Source: PWQG01 sp050486205 (lineage in GTDB: Bacteria; Pseudomonadota; Gammaproteobacteria; Pseudomonadales; Pseudohongiellaceae). From it: a stretch of DNA of 64,000 nt. This document shows, piece by piece, positions 45,508-54,164 of the stretch. The notes under the pieces were generated by a model that saw only the letters and a list, made by a program, of their open reading frames with translations, had not been told where the DNA came from and did not search any database. The stretch spans positions 62,001 to 126,000 of the forward strand of contig JBJHCW010000001.1 in NCBI GenBank assembly GCA_050486205.1, in the 5' to 3' direction. Within the stretch, counting starts at the first letter, position 1; every line of letters starts with the position of its first letter. A program made the position numbers and the translations under genes.

Positions 45508-46524
45508 ATGAGTGCAGTAATGGAAGAGACAGCCCGACTGGAATCAGCACGTAGCGTGCTGCTGCGGCTCAATGAAGCTGTAAAGGCTCAGGTCATCGGT
45601 CGTGACGAGGTCATTGAACTGGTCATTGTTGCGCTGATCGCCGACGGGCACGTCCTGTTGGAGGATTACCCCGGTTCAGGCAAGACCACACTGGCCAAGG
45701 CCCTGGGAGAAGCCATCATTGATGAACGTGTCGAATCAGGTCAGGCGCATATCGTGCCGTTTCGCCGCATCCAGTTCACACCTGATCTGCTGCCCTCCGA
45801 TGTCACCGGCGGCGCGGTGTTTGACACCAGCACCAACAGCTTCCATTTCAGACACGGCCCGATATTTGCGCATGTTGTGCTGGCCGATGAAATCAACCGC
45901 ACCTCGCCAAAAGTCCAGTCCGCCATGCTTGAAGCCATGGGCGAGAAACAGGTCACCGTCGACAATGTCACCTATCCGCTGGATGACCTGTTTTTTGTCA
46001 TTGCCACCCAGAATCCCCTGGACCTTGTGGGCACCTACCCGCTGCCCACACCACAACTGGACCGGTTCCTGTTCAAGCTGACCATGGATCACATTGACCG
46101 TGATTCGGAACTGTCCGTTCTGGATACCTGGCGCGAGCGTCGCGACCGTACCACCGGTGGTGGCAAGGTCAGCCGTGACGATGTACTGCAGGCACGCCGC
46201 CAGATCGACGAACAGGTCAATATTGCACCGGCGATCAAGACCGCTCTGGTGGACATCTCACGACAATTGCGCGAAGACGAACGCGTGCTTCAGGGCAATT
46301 CCACACGTAGTATGGTGCTTATGTTGCCTGCACTGCAGGCGCGCGCCGCGCTGCACGGGCGGGACTATGTCAACGCCGATGACCTGGAAGCCCTGCTGGG
46401 ACCTGTGCTACAACATCGCGTGGAATTAGCGCCGGGTGTATCAGATTTTGGCAAAGTGCTTCGCGACTGCATGCGTGACGCCATGGAAACCCTGGCACGC
46501 AGCACGTTGAAGGCCTCCTCCTGA
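45508..46524 (+). CDS. MoxR family AAA+ ATPase
   Basis: A 338-residue AAA+ ATPase. Walker A is DYPGSGKTTLAKAL, Walker B is VVLADEINRTSPKVQSAML, sensor 1 lies in FFVIATQNPLDLVGTYPLP and the arginine finger region in LDRFLFKLTMDH. MoxR ATPases act as metal-cofactor or protein-folding chaperones with VWA or DUF58 partners. Its gene normally precedes DUF58; here it follows the transglutaminase. It should energise the remodelling performed by the whole complex. It ends 11 bases before the repeat-protein gene. Confidence 0.96.
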   Translation: MSAVMEETARLESARSVLLRLNEAVKAQVIGRDEVIELVIVALIADGHVLLEDYPGSGKTTLAKALGEAIIDERVESGQAHIVPFRRIQFTPDLLPSDVTGGAVFDTSTNSFHFRHGPIFAHVVLADEINRTSPKVQSAMLEAMGEKQVTVDNVTYPLDDLFFVIATQNPLDLVGTYPLPTPQLDRFLFKLTMDHIDRDSELSVLDTWRERRDRTTGGGKVSRDDVLQARRQIDEQVNIAPAIKTALVDISRQLREDERVLQGNSTRSMVLMLPALQARAALHGRDYVNADDLEALLGPVLQHRVELAPGVSDFGKVLRDCMRDAMETLARSTLKASS

Positions 46525-46535
46525 GTCAAAGCAGC

Positions 46536-48683
46536 ATGTCATCTTTCCGTTTTCTGGCCCAGCTGTTCATCATCCGCCCTGCCTGGCCCTGCTGGCCCGT
46601 GCGGCTGGGCGTGCTGAGCCTGCTGGCAGTGCTGGCTGCTGGCGCCGCGCCGGCGATAGCCCAGGACGATGACGATCCGTTTGCCGGCCTGTCATTCTCG
46701 TCCAGAACGTTGTGCTTCGGCATGGCCGGCATTACAGATTCCCGCGCACTTGCCGTATGCGACGCCCTGTACCTGCGTCAGAATGTACGAGCACGGGAAC
46801 TGGCGCAGCGCTGGATCGCGGAGGAACCGGACTCCCCCGCTGCACATTTTGCCCTTGCCGAGGTGCTGTCCCGAGTGGAGGGCAATCTGCCGCGCGCCCT
46901 GCATCACCTCAAACGGGCCGACGAGCTGATGGACTACAGCTCATTGGGACGGGCAATGGATTCGGGCAATCTTGAATGGCACTATCTTACGTGGAACCAG
47001 TTGTCCTACGTACATCAACTGATCGGTAATCAGCGCGAAGCCCTGATGTATCTGGATCGGATTCGCGAATTCTATGGCCAGGACACCGAATCCTTCCGGG
47101 GCTGGCCACTGATCAAACTCAAAGCCTACGACGAAGCCAGGGAAAGTGCCGAACGGGTCCTGGCGACCAGTGATAACTCACGTGACCGCAGCCGCGCCTG
47201 GAATACACTCTGTGCGGTGGAGCTGGCTGACCTGCGCCCCCTGGAATCGCTGCAGGCCTGTGAAAACGCCATGAGCGAGGAGGAAGGTGTCAATCTGCTT
47301 GAGCACAGCACTGCTGCCGATACCGTACACCTGCTCAACGCGTCGGAAGTGTCACTGAGCCTGCTGCGCTTTGCCGAAGCCGAGGCCTACCTGGACCGGG
47401 CAGTGCTGTTTCTCAATGCGGAAAGTGTCGGCAATCCCTGGGTGTACCTGCTGTACCTGTACATGAACCAGAGTCGCTTTGATGAGGCACGAGAGGCTCT
47501 GGACAACATGCTGGTCTGGCGGGACAACCAGAGTCCCATGATCACGGTGATGAATCGTGCGGAGCACCTGATGGTCAGCGCCATGTTCCTGCTACTCAAC
47601 GGTTACCCGGACGATGCTGACAGACTCACTCGCAGCGCACTGAACCAGCCCGATCGTACCGGCTCCTACAGCGCCGACGAACAGCAGAAGGACTCCGTTG
47701 CCGCCTTGCTGAACATGATGGCACACCGCACGGCCTATCAGATCAAACGCGAGGAAATTTCCCGCACCGGTTTTTTCCAGTCGATTCCACTGCGTTTCCA
47801 GTCGGTAGTGCTGCGATTCAAAGCCTGGCGCTCGGGACGTCACGCCGCGTCGCTGTTTGCCGACCGCGACACCCTGATGAACAGACTTCGCCCCTACGCA
47901 CCACTGGATGTCCACATACCCGAGTGGGTGGAACCCGAACTGGTCGCGCTGATGGGCGAAGGCATGATCAATGGGCTGCTTGAGCAGACCCGCGAGGGCG
48001 GCGCCTTTGTGTTGAACGAGGGTTACTACCACGCTTACCGCACCGAGATCGCCGCCGGGAGAAACCAGCACCGGCAGGTAATCGAGCACGGTAACCTTGC
48101 CCGTGATCAGTTGCCAGCGGAAGAAGTCCTGCTGCGAGCACGTCTGACGCTGCGCATGGCGCAGGCTTCCTGGCGCCTGCGTGACCATGAGGCGGCCATG
48201 TCGTATTACGAAACGGCCATGCGGGACGATCCGTCGCTGATCCGACGGCTTGGCACATCGATCCCGGCAAGTATCGAAGCCGGCAGCGATGCGTTCAGCA
48301 GAGAGATAGCTGACATGCTGCGAAAATCACCGCGCCTGCGCCAGGACGAGCGCGGCATGAGGATCCAGATTTCCGGCGGCGACACACCAGGTATCTGCCT
48401 TCGCACTCGTGACGGTGACGCACTCAGCTGCACGGAAGTTGCTCTGGAGGCCACAGGATCTGCGGTCGGAGATAACGCTGCGGCCGATGTGGTGGCACAA
48501 TTCCATCATGAAACCTTCGGTCTGGGTTACGAACTGAGCCGAAACCAGCGACTGGCGCTGCTGGGTAACAGTGTAATCGGCAGCACTCGCAATGCGGCGC
48601 GGCAGCAGCAAATTCAGGACACGTTCCTGCAGCTGCCAATTGCGCCGGACGCCGCAGCACCGCAGGGCACGGACGATCAGTAA
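46536..48683 (+). CDS. Exported helical-repeat (TPR-like) protein of unknown function
   Basis: A 715-residue protein with a signal peptide (about 1-42, cleaved after PAIA) and an acidic mature start QDDDDPF. The body is a continuous alpha-helical repeat solenoid with TPR-like motifs (ARELAQRWIAEEPDSPAAHF, AYDEARESAERVLATSDNS, FDEAREALDNMLVWRDN). Paired cysteines (LCFGMAG...AVCDALY) lie near the N terminus. The last 100 residues are a different region with ICLRTRDGDALSC. I know no named family. It follows MoxR by 11 bases and is probably a periplasmic scaffold for the transglutaminase system. Confidence 0.78.
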   Translation: MSSFRFLAQLFIIRPAWPCWPVRLGVLSLLAVLAAGAAPAIAQDDDDPFAGLSFSSRTLCFGMAGITDSRALAVCDALYLRQNVRARELAQRWIAEEPDSPAAHFALAEVLSRVEGNLPRALHHLKRADELMDYSSLGRAMDSGNLEWHYLTWNQLSYVHQLIGNQREALMYLDRIREFYGQDTESFRGWPLIKLKAYDEARESAERVLATSDNSRDRSRAWNTLCAVELADLRPLESLQACENAMSEEEGVNLLEHSTAADTVHLLNASEVSLSLLRFAEAEAYLDRAVLFLNAESVGNPWVYLLYLYMNQSRFDEAREALDNMLVWRDNQSPMITVMNRAEHLMVSAMFLLLNGYPDDADRLTRSALNQPDRTGSYSADEQQKDSVAALLNMMAHRTAYQIKREEISRTGFFQSIPLRFQSVVLRFKAWRSGRHAASLFADRDTLMNRLRPYAPLDVHIPEWVEPELVALMGEGMINGLLEQTREGGAFVLNEGYYHAYRTEIAAGRNQHRQVIEHGNLARDQLPAEEVLLRARLTLRMAQASWRLRDHEAAMSYYETAMRDDPSLIRRLGTSIPASIEAGSDAFSREIADMLRKSPRLRQDERGMRIQISGGDTPGICLRTRDGDALSCTEVALEATGSAVGDNAAADVVAQFHHETFGLGYELSRNQRLALLGNSVIGSTRNAARQQQIQDTFLQLPIAPDAAAPQGTDDQ

Positions 48684-48712
48684 GCTCGGGAAACGGAATC
48701 GGGAAATGAAAA

Positions 48713-48745
48713 AGGGGCCTCAACTGTGGCCCCTCTTCTTTTTTC
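48713..48745. terminator. Rho-independent terminator of the MoxR operon
   Basis: AGGGGCC (48713-48719) pairs with GGCCCCT (48728-48734) around an 8-nt loop, followed by a T-rich tract to 48745. An A-run precedes the left arm, so it can also serve the convergent small lipoprotein gene. Confidence 0.85.
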
Positions 48746-48777
48746 AGCAGTAACATTCCCCCCGACGGGGGAAGCAT

Positions 48778-48972
48778 TCAGCAATCAAGCGCTTCCGCCA
48801 CTGCCTCGGATGCACCTTCGCAAGCATCCTCAAGCGCATCGGAAGCGCTGTCCACAGCGTCGTCAATGGTCTGGCCGGCTTCCTGGCCAGCCTCCTCGGC
48901 CGGACCCTGGTCCTGGCATGCGGTGAACAGTGCAAGTACGCCTACGATGAAGATCATGTAAAAAGCTTTCAT
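48778..48972 (-). CDS. Small alanine/glutamate-rich lipoprotein
   Basis: A 64-residue lipoprotein. The signal IFIVGVLALFTAC ends in the lipobox FTAC, and the mature part is an acidic amphipathic helix rich in Ala, Glu and Asp (EEAGQEAGQTIDDAVDSASD), ending in a cysteine. Two further Cys occur in the mature part. It resembles the many small stress-induced or entericidin-like lipoproteins, with no known activity. An AGGAG lies before the ATG. It lies downstream of two DUF1328 genes on the same strand. Confidence 0.8.
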   Translation of the reverse strand: MKAFYMIFIVGVLALFTACQDQGPAEEAGQEAGQTIDDAVDSASDALEDACEGASEAVAEALDC

Positions 48973-49036
48973 TAAGACTCCTGTCTTTTGTTTCGGATTA
49001 ATGTCTGGGTATCAGACGTCTACTCATTGTGCGGAT

Positions 49037-49210
49037 TCAGATCGGTGGCTTGCCACGCAATGCGCGCGCCAGCAAGGCAATGATGAACAGCACGATGAAG
49101 ATGAAGAACAGAATTTCGGCAATGCCCGCTGCTGCGCCAGCGATGCCGGTGAAACCGAGCAAGGCCGCCACAATTGCGATTACCAGAAATGTTAATGCCC
49201 ATCCCAACAT
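49037..49210 (-). CDS. DUF1328 small membrane protein (copy 1)
   Basis: A 57-residue protein of two membrane helices: LGWALTFLVIAIVAALLGFTG and EILFFIFIVLFIIALLARAL joined by a glycine/alanine turn (IAGAAAGIA). This is the DUF1328/YtjA family, an envelope-stress-associated protein of unknown role. The frame extends upstream, but the ATG at 49210 with its AGGAG gives the family length. A second copy lies directly upstream. Confidence 0.9.
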   Translation of the reverse strand: MLGWALTFLVIAIVAALLGFTGIAGAAAGIAEILFFIFIVLFIIALLARALRGKPPI

Positions 49211-49286
49211 GGTTGTGCTCCTTGGACCTGTTTCAGCCCGCAAATTTCCATACAAACTGGCGACCGGAAGGCCCCAACCCAGCAGA

Positions 49287-49463
49287 TCAGATTTCCGGCG
49301 GCCTGTCCCGAAGTGCGCCAGCCACCAGCGCGATGATGAACAGCACAACAAACACAAAGAACAATATCTCTGCCATACCTGCGGCCGTTCCCGCGATTCC
49401 GCCGAATCCCAGCAGTGCGGCGATTATGGCTACCACCAGAAACATCAGGGCGAGACTCAACAT
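49287..49463 (-). CDS. DUF1328 small membrane protein (copy 2)
   Basis: A 58-residue protein with the same two-helix layout as copy 1: LSLALMFLVVAIIAALLGFG, a turn with IAGTAAGMA, then EILFFVFVVLFIIALVAGAL and a DRPPEI tail. An AGGAGGT lies nine bases before the ATG. It is 76 bases upstream of copy 1, and the two are clearly a tandem duplication at about 75% identity by eye. They probably form one transcript with the small lipoprotein. Confidence 0.9.
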   Translation of the reverse strand: MLSLALMFLVVAIIAALLGFGGIAGTAAGMAEILFFVFVVLFIIALVAGALRDRPPEI

Positions 49464-49839
49464 CAGACCGACCTCCTCTGTTCATGAATGACATACCGGG
49501 CAGCGGTGGCTGCGCCTTGCCCATAACGCAGCAAGCTTCGTGCCAGACAACAAAAGTGTTTAATATCATTGACTTGCAAACAGCTCCCGCAGAAATCCGG
49601 TAATACAACGTGCGGCATGCAGGACACTTGCAAGCCTGATCTTTCAAGCCATTGATCTGCAAGGGCTTATATGTTGGGTCTGCGCAACACATCGGGTTGC
49701 TGCCGAAAAAATGTGATCCACCGCACAATTGCAGGAATTGGCACTGCGCCGGGGGCCGGGATCACACGCCAACAGACTCAAACGCGGGATACATTGTATA
49801 TACTGCGCAAAACCAGATAGCGTCGCGGCGCAGTCAAAA
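49464..49839. other. 376-base divergent intergenic region
   Basis: Between DUF1328 copy 2 and the GGDEF/EAL gene I find no convincing gene. It contains two copies of ACTTGCAA about 53 bases apart (near 49573 and 49626). A candidate -10 TATACT (49799-49804) lies 36 bases before the ATG of the GGDEF/EAL gene, with no good -35. It should hold promoters in both directions. Confidence 0.5.
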
Positions 49840-52449
49840 ATGGCAAATCATTGTCGATCGGTAATAAACACTGTGCGATGGTCCGCGCTGACACTTGCCG
49901 CCGCAGCCGCGCTTGTCCTGCCCGGCATCATCCTCTCCACAGACAGCACCCATGCCCAGACCTCGCTTCGCGTTGGTGTCTACGATAACCCGCCCAAGGT
50001 CGAGCTCACTGACAATGGCAGCATGGGCGGTATTCTCGGCGAATTGCTCCTGGCCATTGCCGAGCGGGAAAACTGGCAGATCACAGCTGTGCCCTGTGAG
50101 TGGAACGCCTGCCTGCAGCTGCTTGAGTCCGGCGCTATTGACATCATGCCCGACGTGGCGCTGACAGAAACCCGTGAGCAGCAATTCAACTTCCATGCAG
50201 TGCCGGCATTGTTGAGCTGGTCCCAGATCTACACAACCCGGGGCCGACCGATCAGCAGCCTCCTGGGACTGGACGGCATGCGCGTCTCCGTGCTCGCCGA
50301 TTCGGTGCAGAGTCACTACCTCGCGGAATTGGCAGATGACTTCGGGCTCGCCGTCACACTGATCGAGGTCAACAGTTTCGATGATGCCTTTCAGGCCGTT
50401 GCTGACGGCCGAGCCGAGGCGGCCGCCACCAATCACTTCTTTGGCGATCTCAAAGCCATTGAGCTGGGCCTGATGTCCTCTCCAGTGCTGTTTGAACCCA
50501 GTCAACTTTTCTATGCCGCTCCCAGTGGTCAACACAACAGCGCGCTGGCGCGCATTGATGAGCACCTGACGCTATGGCAGCACGACACGGGGTCGGTGTA
50601 TTTCGACATCCTGTCGCGGTGGTTACCCGATCGCACCAGAACCCACATTCCAGGCTGGCTCTGGTGGATTGCTGCAGCCCTGGTGTCCGCGCTGCTGCTG
50701 GCCATGCTGCTCAACCATCTGCTCGGTCGCAAGGTGGCCGAACGCACGGCCAGCCTGCGCAACAGTGAGCAACGCCTGGCCACCATTCTCAATAGCGTTG
50801 ACGCCTACATCTATATCAAGGACGCGGATTTGCGATACACCTACGTCAATCGCAGAGTCATTGACCTGTTGGGTTTGCCGGAAGATCGCATCATCGGTCA
50901 CACAGATGAGGACTTCTTTGATGCCCGGACCTGCGCCCAGTTACGACTGAACGATGAGCGGGTGCTTTCACACGGCGAGCGATTTGCCAACGAGGAAAAC
51001 AATACCGTACACAGCAGCGGCGAAACCGTTACGGTCCTGTCGGTAAAACTCCCGCTCACCGACGAACATGGCACCGTCTACGCTCTTTGCGGCATCTCCA
51101 CCGACATTACCGAACACCGAAGAATTCAGCGTGAACTGCATCAGCTTGCATTTTTTGACCCGATTACGGGCCTGGCCAACCGGCGTCTGCTGATCGATCG
51201 GCTGGAGCACGCCCTTGCCAGCCGCAACAGCACAGGCTTTGAAGGCGCACTGTTGATGCTGGACATAGACAATTTCAAATCCATCAACGACTCCCGGGGT
51301 CATTCGGTCGGTGATGAAGTGCTGCGACAGGTAGCAACACGTCTGAAGCAGAACCTGCGTAGTACCGACACAGTCGCGCGCCTGAGCGCCGATGAATTTG
51401 TGGTGCTTATGGAAGACCTGAACCAGAACCAGGAGCAGGCGATCATGCAGGCGCGCGACTACGCGGCCCTCCTGAACCAGTTGCTGTCCACATCCTTGCG
51501 ATTGCAGGGGGACAACTACACACCTTCTGTGTCCATCGGCATAGCCATGTTCTCCGATGCTCATGACAGTGTTGACGACATGCTCAAGGACTGTGACCTG
51601 GCGCTTGCTGCTGCAAAACAAAGGGGACGCGGCGCCATCAGCTTTTTTAATCCGCAGATGCAGACCGATGTCAACCGCCGCATCAATCTGGAATCCTCCC
51701 TGCGTGAAGCGCTGCATGGCAATCTTCTGGAATTGCACGTGCAGCCCCAGGTGGACAGCCAGGGCACCGTCTTCGGCGTTGAAGGACTGCTTCGCTGGCA
51801 TGATGAGACACTTGGCGACGTGCCACCGTCCGAGTTCATTCCCGTAGCAGAAAGCAGCGGACTGATTCACGAACTCGGCCGGTTCGTGCTACGGCAGGCC
51901 GCCAGCACGTTGCAGCGATGGTCGGCCATACCCAATCTGCAGGGCCTGACCCTGTCCATCAACATCAGCCCGGTGCAGTTCAGGCACTCTGAGTTTGTCA
52001 ACGAATTGGAGCTGTGCCTGCATCACTACCAGATAGACCCCGGCAGACTGGAGCTGGAAATCACCGAAGGCCTGCTTATCGACAACCCGGACGAAACCGC
52101 CAACCGTATGCTGTATATGAAGGACCAGGGCGTGCATTTTTCACTGGACGACTTCGGCACAGGTTATGCATCGCTGGGTTACCTGAAGAGTCTGCCACTG
52201 CAGCAGTTGAAAATAGATCAGTCGTTTGTCCGGGACATTCTTACCGACCCCAATGATGAGGCCATCATCAGGACCATACTGGCACTGGGCGAAAGCCTGG
52301 ATCTGGAAGTCATTGCCGAAGGGGTGGAAAACCAGGAGCAGGCCGAATGGCTGAACGCATTGGGCTGCCGCAAGTTCCAGGGGTATTTCTATGGCCGGCC
52401 GGGCCCCATCAGTGAATGGGAAAGGCGTCTGACTCACAGCCCGGCGTAA
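49840..52449 (+). CDS. Periplasmic-sensor PAS-GGDEF-EAL c-di-GMP protein
   Basis: An 869-residue multidomain protein. It has a signal (ALTLAAAAALVLPGIILS), an SBP_bac_3-like periplasmic binding domain (about 38-260: VGVYDNPPKVELTDNGSMGG, DIMPDVALTETREQQ), one membrane helix (WWIAAALVSALLLAMLLNHL), a PAS domain (about 300-420), GGDEF (about 430-590) and EAL (about 610-865). The GGDEF motif is degraded to SADEF, so cyclase activity is doubtful. EAL is EGL in VEGLLRW, but the DDFGTGYASLGYL and KIDQSFV motifs are intact, so it is probably a phosphodiesterase gated by a periplasmic small molecule. ATG at 49840. Confidence 0.9.
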   Translation: MANHCRSVINTVRWSALTLAAAAALVLPGIILSTDSTHAQTSLRVGVYDNPPKVELTDNGSMGGILGELLLAIAERENWQITAVPCEWNACLQLLESGAIDIMPDVALTETREQQFNFHAVPALLSWSQIYTTRGRPISSLLGLDGMRVSVLADSVQSHYLAELADDFGLAVTLIEVNSFDDAFQAVADGRAEAAATNHFFGDLKAIELGLMSSPVLFEPSQLFYAAPSGQHNSALARIDEHLTLWQHDTGSVYFDILSRWLPDRTRTHIPGWLWWIAAALVSALLLAMLLNHLLGRKVAERTASLRNSEQRLATILNSVDAYIYIKDADLRYTYVNRRVIDLLGLPEDRIIGHTDEDFFDARTCAQLRLNDERVLSHGERFANEENNTVHSSGETVTVLSVKLPLTDEHGTVYALCGISTDITEHRRIQRELHQLAFFDPITGLANRRLLIDRLEHALASRNSTGFEGALLMLDIDNFKSINDSRGHSVGDEVLRQVATRLKQNLRSTDTVARLSADEFVVLMEDLNQNQEQAIMQARDYAALLNQLLSTSLRLQGDNYTPSVSIGIAMFSDAHDSVDDMLKDCDLALAAAKQRGRGAISFFNPQMQTDVNRRINLESSLREALHGNLLELHVQPQVDSQGTVFGVEGLLRWHDETLGDVPPSEFIPVAESSGLIHELGRFVLRQAASTLQRWSAIPNLQGLTLSINISPVQFRHSEFVNELELCLHHYQIDPGRLELEITEGLLIDNPDETANRMLYMKDQGVHFSLDDFGTGYASLGYLKSLPLQQLKIDQSFVRDILTDPNDEAIIRTILALGESLDLEVIAEGVENQEQAEWLNALGCRKFQGYFYGRPGPISEWERRLTHSPA

Positions 52450-54098
52450 GCCTCGATGTAGTTCACCGCATGATTCTTGATATGACGCAGTGATACAAAC
52501 ATATCGCTGTACGTCTGTGCGGTCACCGTATGGCAGTCCCCTCGCTGGATACGATCCAGATGACGGTCACGCATATTGTCGGCCAGATCGTTGAGGCGTC
52601 GCGCATCGCCGATCATGGCCTTGATCTCTGGCACGGTAGCCCCGCGATGGCGGGCAGCGGTCAGACGATCAAAATAGGCACTGACTTCGTCGAAATACCC
52701 CATGATGTCTGCCCAGGCGTCTTCGCTGATGTCTTCCTTGCGTTTGTACAGCCGGCTGCGATAGATGGTGAAGGACTGCAAAGAGTCAGCAATGCTTTCG
52801 ATTTCGTCGGCCATGCGGATCAGGCCATAACCCCGATGGGACTGGGTCTTGCTGACCGAACCGGTCAGGGTCATGGTGATGAACTTGATCATTTCCTCTT
52901 CAATGTTGTCGGTGATGTCTTCCAGGTGATTGACGCGCTCGAACAGCTTCTTGTCATGTTTCTCGCTGTTGACGTACTCCTTGGTGACCTCGAACATCTC
53001 GCGGGTGATGACCACCATATTGTCCATTTCCAGGTCGGCCTGCTGCAGGGCAACTTCCGGCGCCATGGTATTGCGCGTTCCCAGATATTTGAGCTTGTGA
53101 ATCTCCTTTTCACCTTTCTGCGGCACCAGCCAGGTTACCAGTTTTGTCAGGTACCCGATCAGGGGGATCCAGACCAGCACGTTGACGACATTGAACATGG
53201 TATGAGCCACTGCAATATGCCATCCAATATTCGGGCGCATGCCGTCCTCGGTCTGCATATTGGCTTCACCGACCACCATCCAGTCTACAAAGCTCACGTA
53301 CCACGGGAATATGGCAATTATCAGTACAGCACCGGCCATATTGAATATTGCGTGCGCACGGGCAGTTCGCACCGCCGAGGTGTTGGCGCCGATTGCCGCG
53401 AGCTGCGCGGTAATGGTGGTACCGATGTTCTCGCCGATGATCAGCGCCACCGCGGTATGGAAATCAATGACACCGGTAGCTGCCAGGGTAATGGTGATAC
53501 CCAGCATGGCCGAACTGCTTTGTACCAGCACCGTCAGCAGACAGGCCAGCACCACACAGGCAAGCAGGCTGGGCAGCGAGCGGGCGTCAAAGAGGTGCAG
53601 ATAGGAGATGAAATTCTCGTCGGTACGCAGCGGCACAAAGGCGCCACTCATGAACTGCAGGCCGGTGAATATAAGCCCCAGTGCCACCAGGGTCTTGCCC
53701 GTGGTATTGAGCCAGGGCCGGTCGGCGGCAATCATGGGATACATGCCCAGACCAATGAGCAGCAGCCCGTACTTGCCGATCTGGAAAGAAATGATCCAAC
53801 CTGTGACTGTGGTGCCGATATTGGCCCCGAGAATCACACCAATGGCCTGGCGCAACTCCATCAGTCCGGCATTGACCAGGCTGACGGTCATCACCGTGGA
53901 AATGGTGCTGGACTGTACAAATACCGTGATGCCAATACCTGCCAGCACGGCCATGACACGATTACGGGTAAACGAGGCCAGGATGCGCTTGATGGCTTCC
54001 TTGCCGCTGGACTGGAGGGACTCCGACAGGTATTTCAAACCCAGGAAAAATATCCCCAGGCCACCGACAGCGGTGTATGCAATTTCGAAATAGTTCAT
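52434..54098 (-). CDS. Na/Pi cotransporter family protein with PhoU domain
   Basis: A 554-residue inner-membrane protein. Two inverted Na_Pi_cotrans repeats carry the QSS motifs (FVQSSTISTVMTVSL and LVQSSSAMLGITITLA) and GANIGTTVTGWIISFQ / GENIGTTITAQLAAIG. The C-terminal 200 residues are a PhoU-like helical bundle (about 350-550). It should import or export phosphate with Na+. The gap before the start holds a well-formed Pho box, which fits control by PhoB. The last 16 bases overlap the end of the GGDEF/EAL gene on the other strand. Confidence 0.94.
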   Translation of the reverse strand: MNYFEIAYTAVGGLGIFFLGLKYLSESLQSSGKEAIKRILASFTRNRVMAVLAGIGITVFVQSSTISTVMTVSLVNAGLMELRQAIGVILGANIGTTVTGWIISFQIGKYGLLLIGLGMYPMIAADRPWLNTTGKTLVALGLIFTGLQFMSGAFVPLRTDENFISYLHLFDARSLPSLLACVVLACLLTVLVQSSSAMLGITITLAATGVIDFHTAVALIIGENIGTTITAQLAAIGANTSAVRTARAHAIFNMAGAVLIIAIFPWYVSFVDWMVVGEANMQTEDGMRPNIGWHIAVAHTMFNVVNVLVWIPLIGYLTKLVTWLVPQKGEKEIHKLKYLGTRNTMAPEVALQQADLEMDNMVVITREMFEVTKEYVNSEKHDKKLFERVNHLEDITDNIEEEMIKFITMTLTGSVSKTQSHRGYGLIRMADEIESIADSLQSFTIYRSRLYKRKEDISEDAWADIMGYFDEVSAYFDRLTAARHRGATVPEIKAMIGDARRLNDLADNMRDRHLDRIQRGDCHTVTAQTYSDMFVSLRHIKNHAVNYIEAYAGL

Positions 54099-54129
54099 TG
54101 GGGCCGAAGTCTATGCAAAGTGGCCCAAT

Positions 54130-54158
54130 TTTACAATTTGTTTACAGTTTCATGACAG
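54130..54158 (-). promoter_or_regulatory. Pho box upstream of the Na/Pi cotransporter
   Basis: On the minus strand CTGTCATGAAACTGTAAA (54158-54141) matches the PhoB direct-repeat consensus: CTGTCAT, four A-rich bases, then CTGTAAA. A third repeat TTGTAAA follows at 54136-54130, keeping the exact 11-bp period. It ends 32 bases before the phosphate transporter ATG. Confidence 0.75.
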
Positions 54159-54164
54159 ATTTTT

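Noticed and set aside
41540..48683. MoxR/DUF58/transglutaminase cluster as an antiviral defence island
   Set aside because: The proteins have signal peptides and membrane parts, and no nuclease, toxin or phage-sensing domain is seen. Envelope function is more likely.
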